64,000 nt of DNA from Hofstenia miamia (taxonomy: Eukaryota; Xenacoelomorpha; Acoela): contig SCFE01000005.1 of assembly GCA_004352715.1 (NCBI GenBank), positions 864,749 through 928,748 on the forward strand. Reading direction: 5' to 3'. This document shows, piece by piece, positions 10,478 to 22,008 of this stretch. The stretch's first letter is position 1, and each line of letters begins with the position of its first letter. Both the position numbers and the translations under genes were made by a program. The notes below the pieces were generated by a model, which searched no databases, had not been told where the DNA came from, and saw only the letters and a program-made list of their open reading frames with translations.

Positions 10478-11091
10478 TTAGCATTGTAATCTAATGCCAA
10501 CATTACTTTTTTTGAGTTGGAGTTTTGGATGAGATCTATGGACGCTTATCATCTCTTCCAATTCATACACATCCTCCTCTTTTTGTTGGGGTTCATCAAA
10601 GTAGGCAATTGTTACATACTTCTTAAATACACTGGCCCCAAGATCATCAATCTGTGAGATAATGTTTTGTGCACATTGAACCCGAACCACCTTGCTTGCT
10701 TCTGTCAACGTGTACAGTACCCATGCCAAATAAACTGTGCGTAATTTAAGATCATCCCAAAGAATGGCTTGAATTGTGTCGATACTGAAACTAAATCACG
10801 GCCTGATAGTGTATAATCTTCTTCAATAAGTTGCTTGACCATAGCAATGTTGTCAGTAGTTCGAACTGTAAACGGTCTAAATGTCCGAATTACATCACAA
10901 AGAGGTTTGTTGCCCTGAATGATATTCGCTTCCCCATTTGGCGATAGCACTGCAGCCAGGAGTGAGATCTCTCCAAACACTTTGTAAATGATTGCGTATG
11001 TCTGCTGAAGATAATCCACGTTGATTTTCCGTATATGCATACATCTCGAATGATTCCTTCGATGGTTATAATTTCGAATTGCAGTAGACAA
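10478..11091 (-). pseudogene. Mariner-like transposase fossil, N-terminal half
   Basis: Two overlapping minus-strand frames together resemble the start of a mariner transposase. QQTYAIIYKVFGE corresponds to the first helix-turn-helix. FRPFTVRTTDNI resembles the GRPxTxRTxENI linker. VKQLIEEDYTLSGRDL followed, after a frameshift near 10,780, by IDTIQAILWDDLKLRTVYLA is the second helix-turn-helix. YVTIAYFDEP could be a worn first-Asp region (GDETW). No catalytic domain can be followed further. This is an old inactive copy; the assignment rests on the pattern of helix motifs rather than on long identity. Confidence 0.65.
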
Positions 11092-12546
11092 ATCACGCTA
11101 TATGTAAAGCTATAAGTTTTTACCTATTATTTTAAACCTTTAAGTAGGCATAATAAAATTTTTGCTGATCGAAAATGGTGTGTAAAATTGGAGGAAATAT
11201 TCTCAGAGTATTATACATACAAATCTTCGATTTCCACAAGGCACAAAATGAAGATCTATTTTATTTGCAATTTATGTAAACGAAAAATGGAACTATTTAC
11301 CAATACTCTAATGATTTTTTTATCATTAGAACGATGAACCCCTTTGACACTAGAAATCTTTCTGACACTGAATTACCTATTACGTATATTTAGAGGAACA
11401 GATTAAAAACTACTGCAAACAAAACATGCAATATATTATCTTTACACCAAAAGATCAAAAGATTTCTGAAAATATCAAAATTAACATAAATGAATACATA
11501 ATTAAGTTAGGTAGATTAGTGAGCTATTTAAGAATATTTATCAATAAAGGTCTAGTCATAATGAATTTATGCCGTCAAATTTAGAAAATGGTATCCGTTG
11601 TTAAAAAATTATGCCGCTTACGCTACCCAAGCAATTCATACCATTGTAGTTAGTGAATTCACTTTTTGTTGGATTATATCTCAAAAATATAAATTTTTAT
11701 CAAAAAGTTATTTTTTCAATCCCCTAAACTTGATGAAGTCTTTCTATCCAATATTATGAAATTTAAATATAATCTATAGCTAAAAATGACGATGTTTTTT
11801 GTTTGTGGAATAATGTCAAATGTTTCATTTTTTTTGCCGAACTTATGTAGAAGTTGTATGTTATTCTGTATATAGTATATACTATATACAGTTAGATTTA
11901 ATAAATAAAATCAACAACTGTTTGATCGATGCTCGTAAGCATAATTAAATAACCACTATATGTAGAAATACTGGAAAAGTGATTGATATCTCATCTTCTC
12001 TGTTAAAAATTAAAATAAAAGACTTATGAGAACTAACCATTATAAATATATTCACATAACAAGCTATTCACAGATTTTGTCATTAAAAATCATAGATTTA
12101 CAAATGTAATCATTCAATTTTGGCGAATTCAGTTCTTGAAATGCAATAGTGATATAAAATTTAAAATCTGTTTTAATGCTCACATAGTTCAAGCAAAACT
12201 AAATTAGAAGATTTTAAAAATTTCAACATAAAAGATTTATACTTTTTATAACTAGAAGCTAGAAGGTGAACCTAAACGGTTCTTTCATACAAAATCTTTA
12301 AAAAAGTGAACATTTGAAGAAATTTACAGTCCTCTTTACCTTAAAAATTTTGTCATAGTAGATGAAGCCGAAGATGTTAACTAAGTTGCGTCAAAACTGT
12401 GATGTGAACTGTGCAGGGCCGGGTTGCACGCTTAATGTTGTAGGCGGGATGTTCGCCAAAATTTCGGATTGCTTTCACAGCAGCTTTAAGGCAATAATGC
12501 TATGTGTAACAATTTAGTAAAAAATGTATTTTAATATTTGTTTAAA
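11092..12546. other. Downstream flank of receptor gene, no gene seen
   Basis: AT-rich, with a perfect 26-bp palindrome at 11,866-11,891. A GC-richer patch near 12,410-12,470 has no recognised identity. Confidence 0.4.
11866..11891. repeat. Perfect 26-bp palindrome
   Basis: CTGTATATAGTAT is followed at once by its exact reverse complement. The AT-rich composition makes a chance origin from TA-repeat drift plausible. Confidence 0.85.
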
Positions 12547-12552
12547 TTTATT
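12547..12552 (-). promoter_or_regulatory. Candidate poly(A) signal, distal
   Basis: AATAAA on the minus strand, about 300 nt downstream of the receptor stop codon. In DNA this AT-rich the hexamer can occur by chance. Confidence 0.3.
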
Positions 12553-12692
12553 TTGTGGACTTCTTTGAAATCAAAAATCTTGTATACATCATTAGAATAT
12601 TTACATATATGTATCTAATATTACCAGTTGTTTACAATTGAATTTTGTATAAAATATAGCTAACATATCAAAAGCATTAGTGAAATAATCTC

Positions 12693-12698
12693 TTTATT
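12693..12698 (-). promoter_or_regulatory. Candidate poly(A) signal, proximal
   Basis: AATAAA on the minus strand, about 155 nt downstream of the receptor stop codon. It is a plausible 3' end signal, but no transcript evidence is available here. Confidence 0.35.
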
Positions 12699-12850
12699 AC
12701 AAGCATTTGATGTTTCTGTATTTTGTAAACATTAATTATATAAAATGAGTAATGTAGACTTACCAATAAATAATGTATTTCAATATTTCAACAAAGTTTT
12801 ACAGTGAATACATAATCATACCGAAATGAAAATTGCAAATCATTGTGGAA

Positions 12851-13126
12851 CTATAGATAAATACTCCAGTAAACAAAATTAAACAAAATGAATGAGCAGG
12901 GGAAGTAGATGCGACAAAATTCATCGATCTGGCTGACACTGTTGAACTGAGTGGTAATCTGAGTCATTTTCCACTTCTTGTACTGCATTGATCCACAAAG
13001 ACAAACAAAAAACTTTACAAATAATGAGCTCATGTTATCGAAGGGAGGGTCGTTTGATTCATCAACATCATCCCGTTCACCGCCATGTAGCTTCAGACGT
13101 TTTGTTGGAGGGGAATCGGGAACTTT
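12851..13126 (-). CDS. Receptor last exon: intracellular loop and TM4
   Basis: An in-frame TAG lies right before AAAGTTCCC, so the TTAG acceptor at 13,127-13,130 sets the start. The exon encodes a short loop ([20 protein letters not shown], then NDPPFDNM), then [15 protein letters not shown] and TM4 ([15 protein letters not shown]), with the stop TAG at 12,851-12,853 directly after TM4. The loop is very short for the family. A 36-bp stretch at 12,983-13,018 begins GTAAAG and ends ATGCAG but is also fully open in frame ([12 protein letters not shown]). Whether it is coding or removed is unclear. Confidence 0.9.
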   Translation of the reverse strand, partial: KVPDSPPTKRLKLHGGERDDVDESNDPPFDNMSSLFVKFFVCLCGSMQYKKWKMTQITTQFNSVSQIDEFCRIYFPCSFILFNFVYWSIYL

Positions 13127-15702
13127 CTAATAAATTTTTAATAAGAACACATATCACATCGGACTTGTTAACGAGCCGAGATTGCAACGAGCCCAGCCCA
13201 ACCGAGCAGAGTCGAACTGAGCTTTAGCACTGAACAAAACGAGCCCGTTTAAGGCATAGGTAATTTATTGTTCTGCATATTTTTTCAAGCAACATTACAG
13301 CATTTTAGGACCATAGTTTAAACGTTGTTTCTGTTCATGCAGCCGTTTCTTATTGTTTCATGCAACATAAATTGTTTATAACCATATTTTTAAGTGTTTA
13401 TTAAGGACATGAAAAGATAAGTAAATAAATTCTGAGAGTATACAAGATTTTAATAGAACTTATCGTGCTAAGGCGAGCTTTATTTAAGAGTTCTACTTGG
13501 TAAGCCGAGTCGGGCGGGGCCAGGCCAAAATTAAAACTTAAAACTCGTTGACAAGTCAGTAGCACATACACTGTATTATTAATTTATCATGCTAAAATAT
13601 CATTAACGTGATTTTGAAGACATACATTTAAACTATGAAATGCTTAGCATTGACCAAATTGCTGGAAAGAATGACATGATTTTCCTAAGGCATGACTTAT
13701 ATATAACGGATGATCTTCTACACAGTCGAGTTTAATTCACTACGTGTATATGAACAATGATTCCTCTTTCACGAAATTTTTAAAATATTCAATAACTATA
13801 AATTTCGTCTTACATGCAAAATCATTCAAATTCGGTTTCCATACCCTGCAACATTATTTTGCATCGACCAAAAAATTGTGAACATTACTTCCTTGCATGA
13901 TTTTCTTTACAATAATTACAATTGGAATATGTCTGATTGATCGATGGACATTTTTTACTTTAGACATAGCAATACAATTAGTTCTTCATTAAAAATATTT
14001 TTCGAAAACGAATTAAAATTATATAAGTGCTTTGCAAAATAATCTTACTGGTTTAGGTGGGATCTTCCCTCCTTCTCCACGTTTTGTAAAATAATTGACA
14101 GCTGCGTATTCAACCAACGCCAGGAAAACGAAAAGGTAACACATTAAAACATACCAGTCCATGGCAGATGGATATGACACTTTCGGAATCTGTTGCCTAG
14201 CACTAATGGCAAATGTTGTCATGGTTAAGTCAGTTGTAATTCCTAAATAGTTTTTCTTTTTCAAATCAACAATTTTAAGAGCAGACGGCTTATAAAATTA
14301 TAAGTGATAATTTTCAAGACTGACTGAAGAATGTGATGAAAGAAACAAACAGTATTAGCAGTAGTAGGCGCTGGGCAAGCAGTAACAGAATTTCATTCTT
14401 ACTGTTAAAATGGATGCTACTCATTCAATAATTATTTATTTTTTATTGAAATGTGTCATGTATGACTCCTTAGTAGGTTCATCAATGAGACTGAATTCAT
14501 TTTTCTTTCATCTATGAACATAAAATTAGTCGGTAACCGAATTTCAAAAAGTTAACATCACTTTTACAAGTATATACCATTTACATCATAAAATACGCAT
14601 ATGATAATGGCTATATTCATTTAGAGTTAGTACGCCATCTTATCACCAAATATTGGCATATTTGAAATATGAATTCCATTAAAAATTAAGAAATTAATTG
14701 GTTCTACATAGTAATGGAATTTCAATGGGACTGTTACCAGGCCTTAATTCAATTACTTTGCAAATTTTTGCCATTATTTCCCATTATTGCTTTAATTTCA
14801 CTCTAATATAAGTTTTAGGCGCCTATAAATATATATATATATATAAAGAAGAATAGAATAGCTCAATTTTTAATCCTAAATGCTAACAATCGCGTTACAA
14901 AGCATGGTAGTAAAAATATTTCTATCAATTGTACTTTGCTTACAAGTTTGCAACAATAAATTTTTTACAATATTTACAGGTCACAAATTGAAGTATACAA
15001 AAGGATAAATAATATTAAGAAATCTTTCTATTTACAATATATACAATAAAATAAACTAATTAAAAAATAAAAAGAAATTACAACTTCAACCCAAACGATT
15101 ACATTAGAGCAGTAATAAAGAATGAATTTTGAGCAGATATTTGATTGACGATATTCCGATATTCGTTTACAAAATAATTTCAGAAAAATTCATAAAGAAC
15201 TTTTTAAAAGGATATGTCTCATTAAAGTGATTTAGTTTTGTGTGTAATTGAATGTAGTTTGCCAATGGAACAATTCAGTAGAAGTAAAAGCTCAATAATT
15301 TTTTTTCAATAACTTTGATTATTTAAGCAGTAATTTTGTACCTGGTCTAAGCCCATTTATATTGAAGACATAATAAAAAATATGCAGAAGAAAATCTATA
15401 TCACATATGTTTCTGAAAAGTTTGTTAAAGAAAGTAACTCCAAAAATTGAAAAATATTGAAATAGGTAAGATCTTAGTTTCATTGATCTGTTTTTATAGT
15501 TATGGCCTGATATAGTCCATTCCATACACATTCAAATTTTTCTAATTTTTGGAAATCACTCTTAGAAGGAAACTAGACTGTAGAAGAATAAAGCAATTCA
15601 GACTGAATCTGGGTTTTGTACAACGGAATTTTAGCCGAAAAAGTTTGCCTTGAGGTTTAGAAAAGCCAAAGGAGGAATGCATGTAAAGGAAAAAGAGTTT
15701 GA

Positions 15703-15740
<38 letters not shown>

Positions 15741-18700
15741 CAAAAAATGTGATTACCTAGTGATATTCTGGCAGGTGCTGCTTCTCTGTTGATCCAAAAT
15801 GCTACCCAACTTAGAATTACAATCATTACGCAAGGGAGATATGTCTGCATAATGAAGTAGCCCAAATTGCGCTCAAAATAAAATTCAACGGCCAAGACGG
15901 AGTAGTTTCCTTAAAATTCACACCTAATTAGATTTAGAAAATTACAAAGAGTGTCATGCAAGCAATCTCAAGACCATGCAACAAACCAAAAAATATTGTT
16001 TAAGCTTTCAATTAACATATCAGCTTTTCGAAGAAATATTTAATTGCATTTACCCTGTAGATCTACAAGATTTGACGTGGATCAAATATTTTCTAATCCA
16101 TAACTAATCTGATCTATTGACGTGGATCAAATATTTTCTAATCCATAACTAATCTGATCTACAAAAATTACATGGAATGATGCACAAAGGATCCATAGAA
16201 TATTTCAGAGATGTCAAAGGCCTGCTGTTTTAAGTAAAGCCAAATATATTGTATATTAAACTAAACATGTAAATACCTCTAATAGTGTAGTGTGATTGCT
16301 ACACACGTATAATATTGACAGATTTGTACCACACAATGATTGTGTAGTTATTCTAAGCTAATTTAGCATAAGAATGAATGCATCTGTTAGACTTTATTTT
16401 TGGTCTACAATAATGGCTAACCATAAAAATAAATTTTCTGGTCCATATCCAATTGATTGCCATGGATCAGAATGCTCTATTGTTAGATCTAGATCCACGA
16501 CAACCCAGAGGCCTACACAGGCGAGCCAATTTTGCTAAGAATGTTTAAATATAAAAAATACTTTAAAAAACCAAATCGCCAAATGCTGATGAAAGTTAGA
16601 TGCATTTATTAGAGCATTTTAATTTCCTGTTCATTGGTCAATTAGACAAAACATGGTAATTAAATCCGCTAATAATTGTGGTAGTTTTATGCTAATAGCG
16701 TCATCTTATTTCAATTATACTTATTAACATTTCCAACCTATAGAAAATTGCGAGAATCGTGTTTTGGTCGGCTTCAGTGAATGCTTCATTAAATTCAAAC
16801 CATTCCCTTGAAATGGCATCCTCATAAAAGACATTTTAATTCAAATTTTCAGCATTTAAAAAGCTTAAGCATTTTAAAGTAATTATATATATATATATAT
16901 ATNNNNNNNNNNNNNNNNNNNNNNNNNNNNNNNNNNNNNNNNNNNNNNNNNNNNNNNNNNNNNNNNNNNNNNNNNNNNNNNNNNNNNNNNNNNNNNNNNN
17001 NNNNNNNNNNNNNNNNNNNNNNNNNNNNNNNNNNNNNNNNNNNNNNNNNNNNNNNNNNNNNNNNNNNNNNNNNNNNNNNNNNNNNNNNNNNNNNNNNNNN
17101 NNNNNNNNNNNNNNNNNNNNNNNNNNNNNNNNNNNNNNNNNNNNNNNNNNNNNNNNNNNNNNNNNNNNNNNNNNNNNNNNNNNNNNNNNNNNNNNNNNNN
17201 NNNNNNNNNNNNNNNNNNNNNNNNNNNNNNNNNNNNNNNNNNNNNNNNNNNNNNNNNNNNNNNNNNNNNNNNNNNNNNNNNNNNNNNNNNNNNNNNNNNN
17301 NNNNNNNNNNNNNNNNNNNNNNNNNNNNNNNNNNNNNNNNNNNNNNNNNNNNNNNNNNNNNNNNNNNNNNNNNNNNNNNNNNNNNNNNNNNNNNNNNNNN
17401 NNNNNNNNNNNNNNNNNNNNNNNNNNNNNNNNNNNNNNNNNNNNNNNNNNNNNNNNNNNNNNNNNNNNNNNNNNNNNNNNNNNNNNNNNNNNNNNNNNNN
17501 NNNNNNNNNNNNNNNNNNNNNNNNNNNNNNNNNNNNNNNNNNNNNNNNNNNNNNNNNNNNNNNNNNNNNNNNNNNNNNNNNNNNNNNNNNNNNNNNNNNN
17601 NNNNNNNNNNNNNNNNNNNNNNNNNNNNNNNNNNNNNNNNNNNNNNNNNNNNNNNNNNNNNNNNNNNNNNNNNNNNNNNNNNNNNNNNNNNNNNNNNNNN
17701 NNNNNNNNNNNNNNNNNNNNNNNNNNNNNNNNNNNNNNNNNNNNNNNNNNNNNNNNNNNNNNNNNNNNNNNNNNNNNNNNNNNNNNNNNNNNNNNNNNNN
17801 NNNNNNNNNNNNNNNNNNNNNNNNNNNNNNNNNNNNNNNNNNNNNNNNNNNNNNNNNNNNNNNNNNNNNNNNNNNNNNNNNNNNNNNNNNNNNNNNNNNN
17901 NNGACCAAAGGCAGAAAGTGTCTTTTGTTATGCAACAATTGAATTTCATTCCATTTAACTTGATAATCATTCCTAAAAATGAAATTTTGCAATTTAAGAA
18001 GAATATTATGAGATTTTGATTGTATATTGTGGCTGAAGCACATGGGTTAGTAAAGAAAAGCAATTCCAAGCATGTTATTAGAAGGTAAGAGGTCAGCGTC
18101 ATATTGATTACCTGATGAACCCACATCAATAAGATGCTTAACTTTATGATCTCTTACTTGAAATTGGGACATTTTTAAATCTCCATGCATTTGCAATCCA
18201 CTTTCTTCCCATTTGTATACGACTTCACTAGTATCATAACCAACTAAAAATTCTATATCTTAGCCTACATTTAAGCCTACAAAAATTGTTGAGAACATAT
18301 AACATGCAACAATATTTTTTTGATAATTTTGATTTTATTCTATTTGTTTCATGTAAGTAAATGAAACGTAATAGCAAAACCCTTCATCTTATTGGGAACA
18401 GTCATGTGATAGAAGCATCAAGCTAACAGTTCATTAATTAAATATATTCATGCAGGATATTTTCAATTAAACTCTGGATTCATCGGCAATTACTCAGTGC
18501 TTAGTTCCGAGAACATCCAGAGAAATTATATATTTTGAAATTTATTATATCGCAGAAATTAACTTCAATTTATTAATATCAAGTATTGCATGTGCATGCT
18601 CGACAATCATGCAGACGCTACACAACATTTGTGTAATTTATGCTAACAATACTAAAACTAGCAACGTTTTCATTCAATGCTTCGTGTATGGAAAGCAATC

Positions 18701-21700
18701 TTGAAAAGCAACGCTAGAAATCAATTTATCAATTCATATGCAAATGAAATGGAGGCCCAAGAGGATTGCTATGCCAAGCAGTGGTTTTTACATTTACACG
18801 CAAATCCAAAAAATTACCAATGGTTCTTCTATTATGTTTTGTCTCCGTCAAAACAAATTGAGCGAGACGAGTGCTTTCTTTGTCTACATATTTGACACCA
18901 TCGGCTTCCTTCCAGTCATAAATGAGATCCTTCATCTCGTAACCAACTGATAGGCAGCGCATACATAATATTAGATTTGGTATACAATAATTAAATACTA
19001 CAAGATAAATCAATGTAAGAATTTCAATTGAATAGCAATAGAAAAATTTCTATTTGAAAGTTTTCAACTGGGTGAGATTCACAAATAACATATTAGAATA
19101 AGTGATTATTATATAAAATGATCTACTTTTGATCCACTATATGAATTAGGTTAGGGAATTCTTACAAATCATTTTTACAGTAAGGCCTTTAACAATATTG
19201 ATTTTTTCTAAAGGGCCTATAGCTTGAAATACTTACAGCTTCCGAATTCTACGGTACATTTCTGCCGATCCATAGGAAAGTTACTGAAGTCCATCGGGCA
19301 TTTAGCACTGATAGTTAGGCTAAAATAAATTAAAATAATTTTTTCGAGCACATTGCGTAATAATGCGTTATATAATTTTAATAGCTTCATTCAATTACAT
19401 TAATGACAATTAAAATTTTCAAAATTGAGATCACAACATATAGGGTCATTTCGGTTACCAAATAAACTAATTGAATTACAATTAACTTAATAATTTAAAA
19501 TTTAATATACATCTTTACTGTGTGTCTGAAAGCCTTATATAGTCCCAATCAACTTGATATATTCTATGTACGTTATCTTGAAATCACTATCAATCTTGTC
19601 ATATATCACCAATGTGTAAAAATTAACAATTAAATGATACAATTCCTCATTAGATCAGAAGTTTGTGAAGCACGTAACGTATAGTTGATGATTTTTCATG
19701 CCTTGAAATTCGGAATTAATTTATTAATATGAATCGAAAGAAATTATTCAGCAATAATTTTCTTAATAGAAATCCACATAATAAAAGTCATATAATTGAA
19801 TTATTTGAAGTACTGTAGTCAATGCCCCCAAGGCTGGATGTCAGGCTTGCCGTTGTGTGTTGTGTACACAACACAAGATGTTATGTGAGACATAAAAATC
19901 CAGAATCTCAAAATTTACAATTTTAGCTAAAGGAAGAATTTATGGTCCTATATGTGGTGATTATTTCAAATTTATTAACAAATTACAAGCGCATTGTTCC
20001 TATTTATGCCATATAAATAAAGGAATTAAAATATTAAAAGTTATTAATATAAATGCGAACTTACAAGACTTGTAGAGAAAAACAGCCTATATAAAGTGCT
20101 TTTTAGGAATTTATTACACACACACACATATATATATAACATTCTCGTCAGACTGAAACGGGAGGAACCCATAATCTATCCTGACCAAACTGTGTTTGAC
20201 CGTCGACCTAATTATGTGTGGTTTCATTTATGATTTAGCACTAAAACCAAAGAGCAGTATTTACTATCAGGAAGATGTCAACATTAAGCTTAACCTCATT
20301 GATGAACATATGCAGGAGAGCTTGTGTGTAATTCCATCATCAATAGTTAAAGTTAACGAATCTGACCCAAAATGGTGACTGCTGTTGTCGAGGATATCAA
20401 TGAGAAGGAGAAAATCGCTTTCTAAGAAACTTATTCTTGCGATTGTCGCTTCCAAAAGGGGTTGTATCTCTTCCGCAAATAATGTAGACATGACATCTGG
20501 AACCTTCTTACTGCTTTTAAAAAAAGGAATTTCTAAATCTCCAATTTCAAATATTTTTCGTGGATGTAATAATCTAAATGAGGCTCTCAATGATAGTAAG
20601 TGATTCCAAAGCAAGTGAATTTCAAGTGCATTTGCAGATTATGCACCTTGATCCTGTGAGTACCAGTTTTGTGTTTGGCTACTTTAACAAGATCAAATCG
20701 CATGGTACGTGCAGTGATGGTATCTCCAACAAGCTGTATGGGGCTGCTGCGATAATTATTGCTGAACCGTTACGTAACATAATAAACTCATCATTTTCTC
20801 ATGTTATTTTTCGACGCCTTTCAAAATCACCGTGTTAGTCCATTGCAGAAATTCATCAACCAACAATCAATTACCTGCGTTCTATTTCATTCCTGTCTGT
20901 TTCCTGCAAGTGTCTTTAACATAGTGCTATTCAAACAATCATGCGTTTTATTTTCCTTCTAATTGATCATCACCAATTTGCTTATCAAAAGCAGCGATCA
21001 ACTTGCACAGCTCTGGTTGTCCTTCTTGACATGATTTCAAGAATTCGGGACAAAAGAGATACTGTTCTCATGCAAGCTTTCGATATGGTACCACATGATG
21101 ACTTAACTCCTAAATGTATTTCCAAGCAAAATCCTGTAATGGCTGAATAGTTGTCATACTGGTAGAAGTTTTTATGTTCATCACCTTGGTGTGATTAGCG
21201 ATTTCGCTGTAATCTACTTTTTATCTACTAAATTTCCGATCTCATGACTACCCACTTTTTATTAGTAAAATGTGCAGATGACATCACCTCAATTATCAGA
21301 ATCAAGAGGGGTTTCTTGGCCATTCACACTTATGCAGAGCACATTTCTAATTACTGCCAATCTATTTCGATTATCCTAAGCAAGAGAAAATCTTACCAAA
21401 TGATCGTTGTTTGCCGGATGAGATTCCCATCGTTAATAGTATTTGGTTCCCTGGAATTGATATCGAAGCTAATTTGAACTGGAATCGATAAATTTTACGG
21501 AATTTGTAAAAAGGCAGCATCTCCACTCCCTATTTCAAGGCAGTTAGCCAAACCTTGCTCTGAGGAAAACCTTATTTCCCTCGAACGAAAAATCATCTTA
21601 TCTGCTTTTGATTACTGTTCTTCTGCTCTTACTAACATGACTGAAGGTAACAAGAAGAAAATACAACACATCTTGGACAGAGCACAACGAATCATCACAA

Positions 21701-21968
21701 AAACAGAGTAAGTACATCGCCTTTCAACTATGCCAACAGATTAATGCAAAATGCAGTAAGGCCATTTATAAAAGATGCTTCGAACTCTGAGCACCTTTTT
21801 TTTAACATTGTTCCAGGAAGAACATCCATATCAGGCAGATGCAAAAGGCCTCACAGTAGACTCATGAAAAGAGCCGACCAATTTGTTCCTTACGTTGTAA
21901 GATTCATAATTTTATAATGTTTTTATCTGTATTTCTTAGTGTCACATTAATAAACGACGTTATGAACA

Positions 21969-22008
<40 letters not shown>

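Noticed and set aside
16430-16480. Possible third alternative exon reading [11 protein letters not shown] on the minus strand
   Set aside because: No AG acceptor before it, Trp spacing is off by one, and a stop follows soon. Probably chance.
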